Shown in pieces: positions 7,603 to 18,429 of a stretch of DNA of 64,000 nucleotides; positions within the stretch are counted from its first letter, which is position 1; each line of letters opens with the position of its first letter. The DNA lies in contig NZ_CM001373.1 in assembly GCF_000236165.1 (NCBI RefSeq), positions 1,378,777 through 1,442,776 on the forward strand, read 5' to 3'. A program made the translations under genes and the position numbers. The notes below the pieces were generated by a model, which made no database searches, was not told where the DNA came from, and saw nothing but the letters and a program-made list of their open reading frames with translations. Source of the DNA: Fluoribacter dumoffii NY 23. GTDB taxonomy: Bacteria > Pseudomonadota > Gammaproteobacteria > Legionellales > Legionellaceae.

Positions 7603-10600
7603 TCAAAATACTTTTGATAATTCTAGCGGATTTGTTCTGGTGGAATTTAATTCCTCTTCCATGATTTCGTCCAAAGGATCATAGTTTTCCCCTATCTTCT
7701 CCCTAAAAAAACTACATCTTGAATCTGCAACAGAAGCTAAATTGTTCGGCATATCTGCCAGATCGTCTTTAACTGGCCTCTCCTCGTTCTCTGGCCTAGA
7801 TTGGGGATTATCTGTCAAAATAAAAGAAAGGCCATCATCTTCATCTTCTGAGGATGTAGATTTCGCAGTGTCATCTCCAGGTTCTGACACTTGCTTATAT
7901 AAGTAGGGAAATACCATCCACACAGCAAGGGAACAACAGGCCAAGGCCACTGGGAGCGAAAGATACAAAATGCTATAGACTATTAATACCGCTATCACCA
8001 CGAGGAGTGCTACATATTTAAAGCCGTAAGACATGGATTGGGCCTCAACACTAGTCTCTGGCTCTGGAGATGTTTTTATCTTGTGCCTCAGTTTTTCTAG
8101 CCCCTCTTTAAATTTTTCTGTAGTTAAATGATAGGTGTTACGCAGGTTGAGTAATATTTGTTTATTTTCTTCGGCAATACGCTCGTGGTTATTTTGATAA
8201 TCGAGCAGTTCCTGGAGTGCTTGTTGCGTTTTTGGGGGTAACTTCCCAGGCATTGTTCCCAACCAGTGCAATAACTCCTCATAAGTAGTTTCTTCCGGAA
8301 GTTTGTGCATCATTGCAAAGAAATTAGGATGAGCAATTATTTTCAGTATATTGATAAATTCAGGAAATGAAAAACTACTGATTCGCTTTATAAAATTAGA
8401 ATCTAGCTGGCTTAGTTGATGCAAGCTTTCGGAATAAGGGGTATTTTCTACCAATTTCAGGAAAACATTTGAATGACCAGCATGTTGCAGGAATACCATA
8501 ATAGTATCCACGTTAAGCATTTCATCTAATTTACAATCCCGGTACTTTTCTAATATGGGGAGCAGGTCGGGAATCACTTGCACCCAGGGAATATATTCGG
8601 GATTTTCAATCAGTTCTAAATATTTTGTTAACACCATTAGTAGCGCTTTGTTTTTTGCTAATGGTCCAAACTTATCCAATAAAAGACCTACTGTAATATC
8701 ATTTTCATTGGCTAATGTGGTAAGTGCATTGATTGCTTCCTGTAAATCGTTACCAATATCATCAATTCCAATGAGTATTTGTGCAACCAGAGAATCAGAG
8801 TTGGCAAAACGACGTTTAAGAGCTTTTTTTATCCATCCAAAAATGGTTGGAACAATATAGCGATTGACTATAAAGGGGATTGGTCCCCCAACAAATAGAG
8901 ATCCAACTGCAAGCGTTTGACTTATTCCCGAAAACCAACTGCCGATACTTGATATATCTATTGTCGGGAGTTGAATATCATCCCATTTTTTTTCGCGAAT
9001 TTGAGTTTTAGTGGTATCAAGATATTCTGCTACATAAGCCCTAATCCGTTCAACAGGCACAAACCGTCCAATGAGCGCGATAGATTGGGCATACTCCAGC
9101 ATTTCATCAATACTGGTTTTAAACTTGCTGGCTTGATCATTTATTACATCAGTATCTAAAAACCCTTTTTCTTCTAAAGCATGGCCAAGAGCCTGCTTAA
9201 AGCTGCATTTCTTTTTAAAATAGGGTTGAAAAAACTCCACTAATTCATCTAAATTATCCAAATTTTGTTGGGTTCGTTTGTGGCCGTCTAACTTCCATTT
9301 GCAGTGGAAAATTTCAGCAAAACACCTCAATTGTTTCACTGTAGTTTTCCGCAATTGTGGTGCAAAATTTTTTAAATTTTCAAGGGGAACTGAGGGTTGA
9401 AGGAATTGCACATGGCTGTATTGATCTTCCGGAAGCCATTTATCAACCACTTGTTGGAAATCTTTAGCTCGTGCCGATAAAAATTCTTGTATCATCTGCT
9501 CATCAATTACAGGATATCGCTCCAATAATTCGGCATAATGATTTTCAGCATTTTTGTTCAACGAGCTTAAAGTGCGTAGTAATTGTTGCTGATCAACAAC
9601 AGAGTATTCCTCACCAAATTGGGAGGCCAATATTTTATCAGCAGTTTCACGTAATTTGAGAACTTGACTCACCATAAAATAGCGAGTTTCTTCTAATAAG
9701 CGACTTTTTGCACGTTCCTGCTGTTGCTGTAAACTGATATTAAGCTGATGATTTTTATAGGCCGCGGCCAATGTTTCTGGGGTATCAGAAGGTGTGCCCA
9801 GGTTTTGCGCATCAATGATGGAAATGAATTGCCCGGGTTTCCCATTGCGCGCTGCTCTTCCTTGAATTTGCCTCAATTCACTGGGAGTTAAATCAGTACA
9901 TGTATTAATGACCAATAAACCATCTTCATGGTCCGGATCAATATCTGCCCCTCGGGCAAGGCTTTGGTTAGCGACGGTCAAAAATTCATCTTTCCCGGCA
10001 GTATATATTACATTGTCTTCGGATTTTCCTGCTTCTTCAAAACCATGGTAACTCTGGGTTTTCCAGTGCGTACGCGACTCTATTAAATCTCTGAATTGCT
10101 CAGTGGCTTGCGGGGACCGGGTAATTAATAAAATGGGTTGGGTCGGATTTCGTTCTTTATGCTGTTTAATCCACTCCAATGTTTTATGAAGATGTTCTTC
10201 TTGTCCAAAAGCAGTTACGAGGCCCAAATCTTTGCAAAGATCTGGATAGAAAGTGGGATAGCTGAATGCTGCCAAACCCTGTTGCTCAAAAAATTCGGCA
10301 CGTTCTATATGGGATCCGGCAGTTCCGGTCAAACCAATAATAGTCCCATCATGTAAGCGATAATAGTCAAAAAAATTTTTGGCGCTATTAACAAGAATTG
10401 TTTCGGTACTTGCCTCAATTTTAAATGGGAGAGCTGGGGCCGGTTTTTTATTATTGAGTAATGTATGTAATAGTTGTTGTACATGCTCAGAATAGCTCAC
10501 ATGTGGATCAGGTCTTTTTGTACTGGTAATAATCGGCGCGGCATAATGATACTCTTTTCCTTCCTCCTTCATTTTAATGACATAATAATCTTCCTTTTCT

Positions 10601-13600
10601 TCTAACTCATGAGCAATCATGGCCGACTCAATTAAAGTACCTAATAATTCATCGGATAGTTTTTGTGTCAAAGTAAGAAATTCGTTATTTGAATTTTTGG
10701 CTATACAATAATTTTTAAAATTTGCAATATCATCTTTGGGGCTGCAGGGATTATTTAGGTATATTTCCTTTTCTTGGACGAATTCCAGTAGTACTTGATA
10801 CAGTTGGGCGCATAAATTCGTATCATTGAGCTCTGGATCCAAGGTAGCTGCCAAGCGATATTGGATTGTAGACGTTAAAGCTGCATCAATCTCATCCCCT
10901 ACTAGTGAAGGATTTGTTGGGAGCGATTTCTTTTCCAATGCCATACGTATGCGGAATAAAGAAAGATTGGAAGCTGTAGAATAATTGATACCATTAGCAC
11001 TATATTCCGAATAGGCGCTTTGCGCGGTGATAATGTTGGTCCCATGAGGGATTCCTAAAAACTCATAAAAGGGTGCAAATTTTTCTAGTGCATTTTTTGC
11101 CAGCTGATCATTTTCAGTTGTTATATCAACTGTCCGTCCCCCTGCACACAGTAAAGCAGCATGCATCGCGCCAACAATACTCTTCCCTTCGCCGGTTTTA
11201 ATTTCATGAATGATGTTTCCTGGATAATTCACGTGTTTTAACAAAGTTAAAAATTGCGTGCATCGAGGGAATTTATTGGTAGTTCTATAAAGGGCTTCGG
11301 CACTTAGTGCAATTAAAAGAAGTTTATTGCGGTGAACATTTAATCCTTTGCTGAGCTGGCTTTGTATTTCTTTAAATAAGAGCTGAAATTCTGTTTCATC
11401 CAACTCATTGATGGTAACTTCTTTGTTAATTCCACGGATATTTATTTTTAATGTCTTTTGTGTCATGTAAGACATCAATAATTGATAATCGGACCATAAC
11501 TGATCTTCCTCCTGGTCGTCCAAGGGTATATCAGCTTCACTTTCATGAGATTTTAATCTTATTCTGGCAATCTTCTCCCTTACAACTTTGGGATCATAGT
11601 GATATCTTTGCAGATTCTCCCTGTTTTTTTTACGCTGAATTTGTGCAATTGCTTCTTCCAACGAAGATGAGGCTAGTAATTCTATTATTTCTTCAGCATT
11701 GATTGTTTTTAATTTATGAAGAAGGGTTATTTTTTTTAAAGCACGCAGCGGTTTATTGTTAAGTTTTTGTACTTGTTCGAGTAAAGATTTTCCAGTTGTA
11801 TTGCAAATAATTTGGCCAAGTAATAATAAACAGCAATTCTCATCTTCTGTCTTTTGATTCAATAAGGAAATTAGTGCCGGCAGTTCTTGACTAAGCTTTT
11901 GTTGATATAACCAATCCAGGGTTTGCCAAGCAAAGGCATGAGGTCTAACACTATGTAGGAATTGGGCTATTTCCTTTAAGTGAAGAGCATTTAAATTCGA
12001 ATGGGAATTTAGGAAATCAACCCCTTCATCAGTTTCAATAGCAGGAAGAAGCTCAGTAAAATATTTATAAGACTCCTCTATTCCAAGCGGTAATAGAGTT
12101 TCCATCAGATTTATCAATAAAAGAGAGCTTTTTTTGACTTCGATTGTTAAATAGCTTTCGAAAAGAACTCTTATTAAATCTTTTGTTTGTGGTAATCCTT
12201 GGTACAGTAGCGGTTTGTTCCTCAACTTCATTACAAACTGAATGGCCAATTTATCCTTGGATCCCTGCTTTTGATGCTTTACCATTTCAGCAGCTATAAG
12301 TTCAAGCAGGGAAAAAAAGGAATCCTTGTTTGGGGCTTTATCAAGGAAACAGTCAAGAGCAAGATAAATCAGGCTCTTGGGAGCTGACTGGTTTAGCGAT
12401 GTAATCGAGTTCAAAAAAATGGTTATTTTATGGACATCGCGCAGCAAAAGCTCCATATCCAATTTTGGATAAAGTTTTTCTAGGCAATTTTTAACAAAAA
12501 TTTTATGTTCTTGTGAAAGATTTAACTCCTCAGTCCAAGCATTGAGGAGAGACCAAACGATTTGCCTATCGTTGTTCAGGGAAGGTAATGCTTTTAGCAA
12601 ATTATCTTTATGGTTTAATAAAAAACGTCCTAAGTTTTTTGCTGGAAATTTTCTTAAGAAAATTTCTGGAATCGGTGTGGTCGCAATTTGATATGCAAAA
12701 ATTCGGCGTTCTTGCCAGATACTCCATAAACTCTGCAGCCCCTTTTTCTCGATAGTATCGACTTCGTTTAATTGCTGGATAAATTCGTCAATGCAAGAAG
12801 CTACCACATGGGAAGGTAACGAGTGAATTAAGTTATTATTTTTTAAAAAATCAAAAAATTGCTTAGAGAATTTTTCAGGATCCATATCCTTATAAAATCC
12901 ATTTCCAGTAAAATAGGCCACGTAGTAGGCACACAAGATTTCCAGGATAAATTTCTTGTCAGGATCTGTTGTTTTCAGAGTTAAGCTTCCGTAGAGCTTC
13001 CGATACACAGCAAGATCTTTACGTAAGTTTTGCGTTCCAAGATATCGAAATAATGCGATTTTAAGGTAATTATCATTGGGTTGATGACGTGTGATAATTG
13101 CTAACAATTCAGCTTGAGAAATTGAATAGGCTTTTGTTTTTGGATTAATCGCAGTGGACTGGATTTGCATTTCAGGAGATATCACATAAAAACCGTTTGC
13201 GGTACAGGCGTATAAAGCATCCATGGGTAAAAGAGATATTCCTTTGATTTCTTCTATTTGTTCTCTCAAGACATGTTTTGACATGGCATGGTCAATAAAA
13301 TTCTCTAGTCCTGTATAAAACGTTTCAATGCGGGTAACAGGAGCAATGCATAATCCTTTATCATCTATTAGATTGAGGGTAAGTTGCTTTAATAATTCTT
13401 GTGCCTCCTCCTCCTGATTCCCGGTGTAAGCCAAAAACTTTAGATACAAACGACCCCATAGCATTTCCAAACTTCGTAGGTGATCGATGCTAATTTTAAA
13501 ATTATTCTGCGCTGCAAAAATGCTTAAATGCAAACAGAATCGCTCAAAATTAGGCCATTCATCATTAGGTTTGCCTTTGGGAATTCTTGCAGATAATCTT

Positions 13601-15963
13601 AGAAAACTTGAGCTCAATGGAAATCTCAAAAGTTCTTCTATAGAGGAAATTTTCACTGCATATTGAAAACAAATTTTATAAAAAAAATCTAAAAGTCCTC
13701 GTTCGTCTAAAAATGCCAATAATTTTAAAAATGAATCTAAACCATTTTTATGATTATAAATAAGAATCTGGAGTAATATTTTTAAGTTATCTTCATTATG
13801 CGGGATAAAACGTTCCATAAATTGTTCTACCCGACCAATCTCTTGACCACGATCTGGGCAATAAAAACGGAACAAAACAAGAAGTTGCTGTTCAAGTAGC
13901 TGGATTTCTTCCTGATTTAAAGAGGGATGAGGTTTGAAGATATTTAACAACGAGTCTGCAGCCTGAATAAGCGTCTGTTTTTTTTCCTCTTCGAGATCAG
14001 AAATTTCCTCATCAGTAAGTAAAATGGAGCGTTGAAAAGGCTGGACAAAAGATTTTACACCATCTTGTTCTGGCGACAGTCCTCCCCATAAGTTGGAATA
14101 AACCAGCGTATGTGAAGAAAAGCTGCAGTAAGCCCGGTAATATTTATAACCGCAGATTGTTTTTCCAAAGAGATAATGTCTTCTGATTTGCCGATTTTTT
14201 TCAAAAAAACCATCCCGTAAGCCTTCAATATTTTGCAAAATAGAATCAGCTACGTAATTCTCCATATTATCTACAGCATAAGCAGGTAATTTTATTTGTA
14301 GAGGAGAAGACATTCCTTCCTCAGTCGCGACGAGTGCTGTACCAAATAGTCTAGCCGCTGTATGCAAACGAAAACTTTCGTCAGTTGCAAGCTGCTCATA
14401 AAAATGTGATCGACTATGGTGTTTTAAATAAAATTCTGTGAGATACCCTGTATCATTTGATACTTGTTCTTCTTCTAAAACTTCGGGTAATGTCTTTTTT
14501 GCAAATGTTTGTAATTTTCTGGAAAAGCGTTCCAGATTTACTTTGAACTCCCAAGACGTTTCAGTGGCTGCAAATACGCTACTGTGCGTTGATTCCTCAT
14601 TAATCACTTGCTGCTGAATTTCTTGTTGTTGGTTCATTACCTTATTTTGGGCAATAGACTCTTGTTGAGCTACGGCTAACCGAACTCTTGACTTTAGTTG
14701 CGCACGACTAAAGGTTTTAGATTTGCGTCTATTTTCACTTGCTATTTGGGCCTGTATGTAAGCGCCGGGTTGCTTTTTGGGTTTGTTTTTATAAATTTTA
14801 TTTAGCAAACCGAAATTTTTGTTAAAATTTTCAGGGGATTCCAATCCTTGAATATTTCTGTAAATCTCTGATAACAGAGGCTCTGGAGACAAGTAATATC
14901 CTGCACCTTGAGGTAATGGTTGAAAAAGTGATGATTTCTCCTGTATACCTGGTTTCAAAGCAAGGAGATTAGCATCCAGATTATCTTTGGTAATCAAAAT
15001 CACATGGACCATTGAAGTGATTTTACTTTCTTTTACAAGCCGTAAAATTTCTTTATAAATTGATTGGCGCTCCCCTTCATTTTCATACTGGTGCCCTTTG
15101 AGAACTATAGTCAGTTCCGGAGAGTCGTAGAGGTTGCAGTTTTGAAAAAAAGGTAATAGCTCCGAAATCGTGACAGGATAAGTAAGAGCCACTATTTTGG
15201 GGTTGGAGTAGTATTTTCCAGTTCTAAAAATATAATGGTTGTTAAGTTGATAGATAACAAAACATCCAAATACAGAATCAAAATAACGAAAATCTTTTAA
15301 AGGAGTTGTGTAATCAATGAACGGTTTATCCCACTTTGTAGAATAAGGGCTATTGGAGTAATAGTCAGTAATAATTTGATTTAAAGAGTCTTGTACTGCA
15401 TATCTGGGTGGTAGGGAGGGCTTATATTGATAAAACATCGCTTTTCCCAATTGATAGGACAGCTGATTGGTCATTTTTTTATAATCTGCAATCGAGCGTA
15501 CACAAATATCAATACCAGGTCGAAAATGGGGAGGCATCTCTTCGTTTTCAGGTACGAGGAATACTTCACGAAAATTTATGCCGATGGTGAACCCTTCCTC
15601 CAGATAGCGGTCAATTTCATTAAGAAACATTTTGATTAAAATTGATTTTTCCTGCCAACTACCTATATCATTTAATTCCGCAAAAACATCCAGATTTATA
15701 AAGACTTTCTTGCTTTGCCAAAAATTTTGGGTTGATTGTTTCTTTATTGAATCATCAGCATGCGAGAGTAAGGTGGAAATTTTTTCAGCAAACGGACAGT
15801 GATACATCCACTCTTTCCGAGATTTTTCCAGTAAAGAAATGCTTATGTCATGCTGTATTCCAGCACTAATAGGGCTCCATAGGTACTTTGATTTATTCTG
15901 TGTAGAAAAAAAAGAGCGGGGTTGTTTTTTTAGATAAAGAAAAGGAACATCAGATTTTGGCAT
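7603..15963 (-). CDS. giant protein with embedded SecA-like DEAD motor; candidate Dot/Icm effector
   Basis: This 2786-residue protein is mostly novel, helix-rich sequence. Residues about 1575-2050 carry a SecA-like ATPase: IKTGEGKSIVGAMH (Walker A, near 1589), ENDQLAKNALEKFAPFYEFLGI (matching the SecA VNDYLA...LGL segment), GINYSTASNLSLFRIRM (SecA YGTNxEFGFDYLRD), VGDEIDAAL (DEVD-like motif II, near 1690), GLTGTAGS (SecA MTGTA, near 1880), SLARGADID and QIQGRAARNGKPGQF (SecA RGR(S/A)GRQG, near 2035). Two hydrophobic segments near 2643-2690 could span a membrane. The C-terminus is acidic, with an EEE block 16-18 residues from the end and a hydrophobic last residue, typical of Dot/Icm substrates. 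No signal peptide and no clear ribosome-binding site are seen. It is not the housekeeping SecA: it is three times longer and lacks the zinc-binding tail. Its cellular role is unknown. Confidence 0.8.
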   Translation of the reverse strand: MPKSDVPFLYLKKQPRSFFSTQNKSKYLWSPISAGIQHDISISLLEKSRKEWMYHCPFAEKISTLLSHADDSIKKQSTQNFWQSKKVFINLDVFAELNDIGSWQEKSILIKMFLNEIDRYLEEGFTIGINFREVFLVPENEEMPPHFRPGIDICVRSIADYKKMTNQLSYQLGKAMFYQYKPSLPPRYAVQDSLNQIITDYYSNSPYSTKWDKPFIDYTTPLKDFRYFDSVFGCFVIYQLNNHYIFRTGKYYSNPKIVALTYPVTISELLPFFQNCNLYDSPELTIVLKGHQYENEGERQSIYKEILRLVKESKITSMVHVILITKDNLDANLLALKPGIQEKSSLFQPLPQGAGYYLSPEPLLSEIYRNIQGLESPENFNKNFGLLNKIYKNKPKKQPGAYIQAQIASENRRKSKTFSRAQLKSRVRLAVAQQESIAQNKVMNQQQEIQQQVINEESTHSSVFAATETSWEFKVNLERFSRKLQTFAKKTLPEVLEEEQVSNDTGYLTEFYLKHHSRSHFYEQLATDESFRLHTAARLFGTALVATEEGMSSPLQIKLPAYAVDNMENYVADSILQNIEGLRDGFFEKNRQIRRHYLFGKTICGYKYYRAYCSFSSHTLVYSNLWGGLSPEQDGVKSFVQPFQRSILLTDEEISDLEEEKKQTLIQAADSLLNIFKPHPSLNQEEIQLLEQQLLVLFRFYCPDRGQEIGRVEQFMERFIPHNEDNLKILLQILIYNHKNGLDSFLKLLAFLDERGLLDFFYKICFQYAVKISSIEELLRFPLSSSFLRLSARIPKGKPNDEWPNFERFCLHLSIFAAQNNFKISIDHLRSLEMLWGRLYLKFLAYTGNQEEEAQELLKQLTLNLIDDKGLCIAPVTRIETFYTGLENFIDHAMSKHVLREQIEEIKGISLLPMDALYACTANGFYVISPEMQIQSTAINPKTKAYSISQAELLAIITRHQPNDNYLKIALFRYLGTQNLRKDLAVYRKLYGSLTLKTTDPDKKFILEILCAYYVAYFTGNGFYKDMDPEKFSKQFFDFLKNNNLIHSLPSHVVASCIDEFIQQLNEVDTIEKKGLQSLWSIWQERRIFAYQIATTPIPEIFLRKFPAKNLGRFLLNHKDNLLKALPSLNNDRQIVWSLLNAWTEELNLSQEHKIFVKNCLEKLYPKLDMELLLRDVHKITIFLNSITSLNQSAPKSLIYLALDCFLDKAPNKDSFFSLLELIAAEMVKHQKQGSKDKLAIQFVMKLRNKPLLYQGLPQTKDLIRVLFESYLTIEVKKSSLLLINLMETLLPLGIEESYKYFTELLPAIETDEGVDFLNSHSNLNALHLKEIAQFLHSVRPHAFAWQTLDWLYQQKLSQELPALISLLNQKTEDENCCLLLLGQIICNTTGKSLLEQVQKLNNKPLRALKKITLLHKLKTINAEEIIELLASSSLEEAIAQIQRKKNRENLQRYHYDPKVVREKIARIRLKSHESEADIPLDDQEEDQLWSDYQLLMSYMTQKTLKINIRGINKEVTINELDETEFQLLFKEIQSQLSKGLNVHRNKLLLIALSAEALYRTTNKFPRCTQFLTLLKHVNYPGNIIHEIKTGEGKSIVGAMHAALLCAGGRTVDITTENDQLAKNALEKFAPFYEFLGIPHGTNIITAQSAYSEYSANGINYSTASNLSLFRIRMALEKKSLPTNPSLVGDEIDAALTSTIQYRLAATLDPELNDTNLCAQLYQVLLEFVQEKEIYLNNPCSPKDDIANFKNYCIAKNSNNEFLTLTQKLSDELLGTLIESAMIAHELEEKEDYYVIKMKEEGKEYHYAAPIITSTKRPDPHVSYSEHVQQLLHTLLNNKKPAPALPFKIEASTETILVNSAKNFFDYYRLHDGTIIGLTGTAGSHIERAEFFEQQGLAAFSYPTFYPDLCKDLGLVTAFGQEEHLHKTLEWIKQHKERNPTQPILLITRSPQATEQFRDLIESRTHWKTQSYHGFEEAGKSEDNVIYTAGKDEFLTVANQSLARGADIDPDHEDGLLVINTCTDLTPSELRQIQGRAARNGKPGQFISIIDAQNLGTPSDTPETLAAAYKNHQLNISLQQQQERAKSRLLEETRYFMVSQVLKLRETADKILASQFGEEYSVVDQQQLLRTLSSLNKNAENHYAELLERYPVIDEQMIQEFLSARAKDFQQVVDKWLPEDQYSHVQFLQPSVPLENLKNFAPQLRKTTVKQLRCFAEIFHCKWKLDGHKRTQQNLDNLDELVEFFQPYFKKKCSFKQALGHALEEKGFLDTDVINDQASKFKTSIDEMLEYAQSIALIGRFVPVERIRAYVAEYLDTTKTQIREKKWDDIQLPTIDISSIGSWFSGISQTLAVGSLFVGGPIPFIVNRYIVPTIFGWIKKALKRRFANSDSLVAQILIGIDDIGNDLQEAINALTTLANENDITVGLLLDKFGPLAKNKALLMVLTKYLELIENPEYIPWVQVIPDLLPILEKYRDCKLDEMLNVDTIMVFLQHAGHSNVFLKLVENTPYSESLHQLSQLDSNFIKRISSFSFPEFINILKIIAHPNFFAMMHKLPEETTYEELLHWLGTMPGKLPPKTQQALQELLDYQNNHERIAEENKQILLNLRNTYHLTTEKFKEGLEKLRHKIKTSPEPETSVEAQSMSYGFKYVALLVVIAVLIVYSILYLSLPVALACCSLAVWMVFPYLYKQVSEPGDDTAKSTSSEDEDDGLSFILTDNPQSRPENEERPVKDDLADMPNNLASVADSRCSFFREKIGENYDPLDEIMEEELNSTRTNPLELSKVF

Positions 15964-16238
15964 AGATAAATCGCAGAAAGTACTTTTTAATCCATTAGTG
16001 CAATAAAATGCGGCATTATGACAATTAAATAGTTAGATAGGCAAGCTAAAAGAACTCTTTATTTTGAGTGAAAAAATTCACATCAAATTTAGCCAGTTAT
16101 TCGCTTCTCGCTCTAAGCGAACCCTTACTCAGAAAGAATTAATTTGACACTTTATGGTTTAATTGAATGCAGAAAGGGTTTTATCCCAAAACTAATTTTA
16201 GTAAACTCATTGATTAACAAGATTCATAGGTAATTCCA

Positions 16239-17675
16239 TTGAACTATAAGTTTTTCAAAATAAATGTATTTTTATTCTGTTTACTCATTTTTTTGGGATT
16301 TACTCATGGGTCAGTGGTACATGCAGCTTCTGACGTCTGGGGGGTGTTGCGTGGCGAATTCACTTTAGACCATGAAACATCGCGAGCGGAAGTACAGGAG
16401 CAAATCCGCTGGCTTGCAGCTCATCCGGGTTATCTTAATAAGGTATGCCGCCAGTCTGAACCTTATATTTATCATATAATTGGCGAAGTAAAAAAAAGAA
16501 GACTTCCTGGTGAACTCGCATTGCTTCCCATGATTGAGAGTGCTTTTGATCCTTTTGCATATTCGGTAGCCGGCGCAGCCGGTTTATGGCAATTGATGCC
16601 ACGTACAGGTGCCGGCTTAGGCTTAAAACAAGATTGGTGGTTTGATGCCAGGCGAAGTATTAGTTCCTCAACGGATGCGGCATTAAGTTATCTGATTTAT
16701 CTTAATAAATTCTTTAATGGCAATTGGATCTTGGCCATCGCAGCTTACGATGCAGGGGAAGGAACTATAGATCGCGCAATTAAAAGTGCTGGAGTACGTA
16801 ATGCCAGTTTTTGGGAATTATCTCTACCAAGAGAAACTCAAATTTATGTTCCACGGCTGCTTGCCTTGGCAGAAATCATTAAAAACCCTGGTCAATATCA
16901 ATTGATATTACCTGAAATTCCCTACCTCCCCTATTTCCAGGAAGTCAATATAGGAAGTCCAATCGATTTAAATCACGCTGCGAAAATGGCAGGTATTAGT
17001 TATAACGAATTAATCAAATTAAATCCTGGATTTAATCGGTGGACCACAGACCCACACAAACCCATAAAACTGCTCATTCCAGCTGAAAAAGTACATCAAT
17101 TCAATTTAAATCTTGCCAATCTTCCAGAAGAAAAAAGGGTAAGCTGGGAAATACATACAGTACAACCAGGGGAAAGTCTGGACACTATTGCTGTTCGTTA
17201 CCACACCACAGTTAATTTAATCAAGCAGCTAAACCAGTTGGCAACCAATCAAATCACCCCCCATCAATCCATTTTAATCCCAAGTACAAAAAATGCGCCC
17301 CCTGTTGAGAAAAAAGCTCCTTCCCCTGCAGCCATAGCCTTAGAATATAAAATACCCGCTGTAAGAGAGCATCGTGTTATTCATATTGTTCAGGAAAACG
17401 ATACTTTCCAAAAGTTAGTGAACACTTATGGTGTCAGTATCAAAGATATTCAGATGTGGAATAAATTACCCACTAACCAACCATTACGGATAGGCCAACA
17501 ACTGGTGCTCTGGAAAAAAATAAACCCGCCTATTCAATATGTTGTAAAAAGTGGCGATAGTCTTAGTAGCATAGCCCAACAGTATAAGACGAAGATTGAT
17601 CGCCTCGTTGCTTTAAATCCGGGCCTTAGGCGAAATGACCCTTTATATTCTGGGCAAAAATTAGTTGTTGGTTAA
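16239..17675 (+). CDS. mltD: membrane-bound lytic murein transglycosylase D with three LysM repeats
   Basis: MltD cleaves peptidoglycan glycan strands in the periplasm. The 478-residue protein has a signal peptide (about residues 1-30) and an SLT domain with catalytic E100 in LLPMIESAFDP, plus AAGLWQLMP and AAYDAGEG. Three LysM modules follow, starting near residues 303, 380 and 432 (for example YVVKSGDSLSSIAQQYKT). The only reasonable start is the TTG at 16239, with AGG eight bases upstream. The 275 bases before it hold no recognisable gene. Confidence 0.93.
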   Translation: MNYKFFKINVFLFCLLIFLGFTHGSVVHAASDVWGVLRGEFTLDHETSRAEVQEQIRWLAAHPGYLNKVCRQSEPYIYHIIGEVKKRRLPGELALLPMIESAFDPFAYSVAGAAGLWQLMPRTGAGLGLKQDWWFDARRSISSSTDAALSYLIYLNKFFNGNWILAIAAYDAGEGTIDRAIKSAGVRNASFWELSLPRETQIYVPRLLALAEIIKNPGQYQLILPEIPYLPYFQEVNIGSPIDLNHAAKMAGISYNELIKLNPGFNRWTTDPHKPIKLLIPAEKVHQFNLNLANLPEEKRVSWEIHTVQPGESLDTIAVRYHTTVNLIKQLNQLATNQITPHQSILIPSTKNAPPVEKKAPSPAAIALEYKIPAVREHRVIHIVQENDTFQKLVNTYGVSIKDIQMWNKLPTNQPLRIGQQLVLWKKINPPIQYVVKSGDSLSSIAQQYKTKIDRLVALNPGLRRNDPLYSGQKLVVG

Positions 17676-17837
17676 TTTTTTTTAGAATTTGCAACGACTG
17701 GGGACTGTTTTTTTAACACTTAACCACAATGCTCCAGGACTGGACTAACCGTTTTTACACGTCCCAGAATAGTTTTTTTTTAACAATTATTTTTCATTTC
17801 TGCTATAAAGCAAGAGGGAGAGCGCAAAAACTTGTGT

Positions 17838-17843
17838 TATAAT
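17838..17843 (+). promoter_or_regulatory. probable -10 box of the yciB-pmrA-pmrB transcript
   Basis: A perfect TATAAT sits 33 bases before the yciB ATG in an AT-rich leader. No good -35 hexamer is seen at 16-18 bases upstream, so the call is tentative. Confidence 0.4.
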
Positions 17844-17875
17844 CTAAGTAACTTATTTTATTATAGTAAAATAAT

Positions 17876-18421
17876 ATGAAATTACTATTTGATTTCTTTC
17901 CTATAGTTTTATTTTTTATAGTTTACAAGTTTTTTGGTATTTATACTGCAACAGCTATAGCTATGATTGCCTCTTTAAGCCAAGTGGCTTTTTATCGTTT
18001 AAAATTCCAACATTATGAAAAAATGCACTTAATCAGCCTTGCAATAATCATGGTTTTGGGCGGTGCAACCCTATTCTTTCATAATCCCTGGTTTATAAAA
18101 TGGAAGCCCACAGGTATTTATTGGCTCTCTGCTTTAGTCTTTTTCAGTTCAGGTTATATCGGGAGTAAACCGTTAATTCAAAAAATGATGGAAGCAAATG
18201 TAACGCTACCCAGAAAGATTTGGCATCGGCTTAATTTGGCTTGGGTACTGTTTTTCATTCTAATGGGGGCAGTAAATATTTATGTTGCCTACAATTTTAA
18301 TACTGATGCCTGGGTTAACTTTAAGTTATTTGGTGGGGTGGGTTTTACTCTGCTTTTTGTATTAATTCAAGCTTTTTACTTAACAAAACACATGGATGAA
18401 ACCGGGCTTGAAAAACAATAG
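17876..18421 (+). CDS. yciB: inner-membrane septation/envelope protein YciB (IspZ)
   Basis: This 181-residue polytopic protein has five to six hydrophobic helices and the family landmarks [11 protein letters not shown] at the N-terminus, [10 protein letters not shown] in the middle, and [19 protein letters not shown] with WVNFKLFG near the C-terminus. YciB proteins of enterobacteria act in envelope and septum maintenance. Only eight bases separate its stop from pmrA, so the regulator genes are probably transcribed with it. Confidence 0.92.
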   Translation: MKLLFDFFPIVLFFIVYKFFGIYTATAIAMIASLSQVAFYRLKFQHYEKMHLISLAIIMVLGGATLFFHNPWFIKWKPTGIYWLSALVFFSSGYIGSKPLIQKMMEANVTLPRKIWHRLNLAWVLFFILMGAVNIYVAYNFNTDAWVNFKLFGGVGFTLLFVLIQAFYLTKHMDETGLEKQ

Positions 18422-18429
18422 GAGCAAGA

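Noticed and set aside
7603-15963. The giant gene as the housekeeping secA
   Set aside because: It is three times too long, has no C-terminal zinc motif, and the motor core is placed internally between novel regions.
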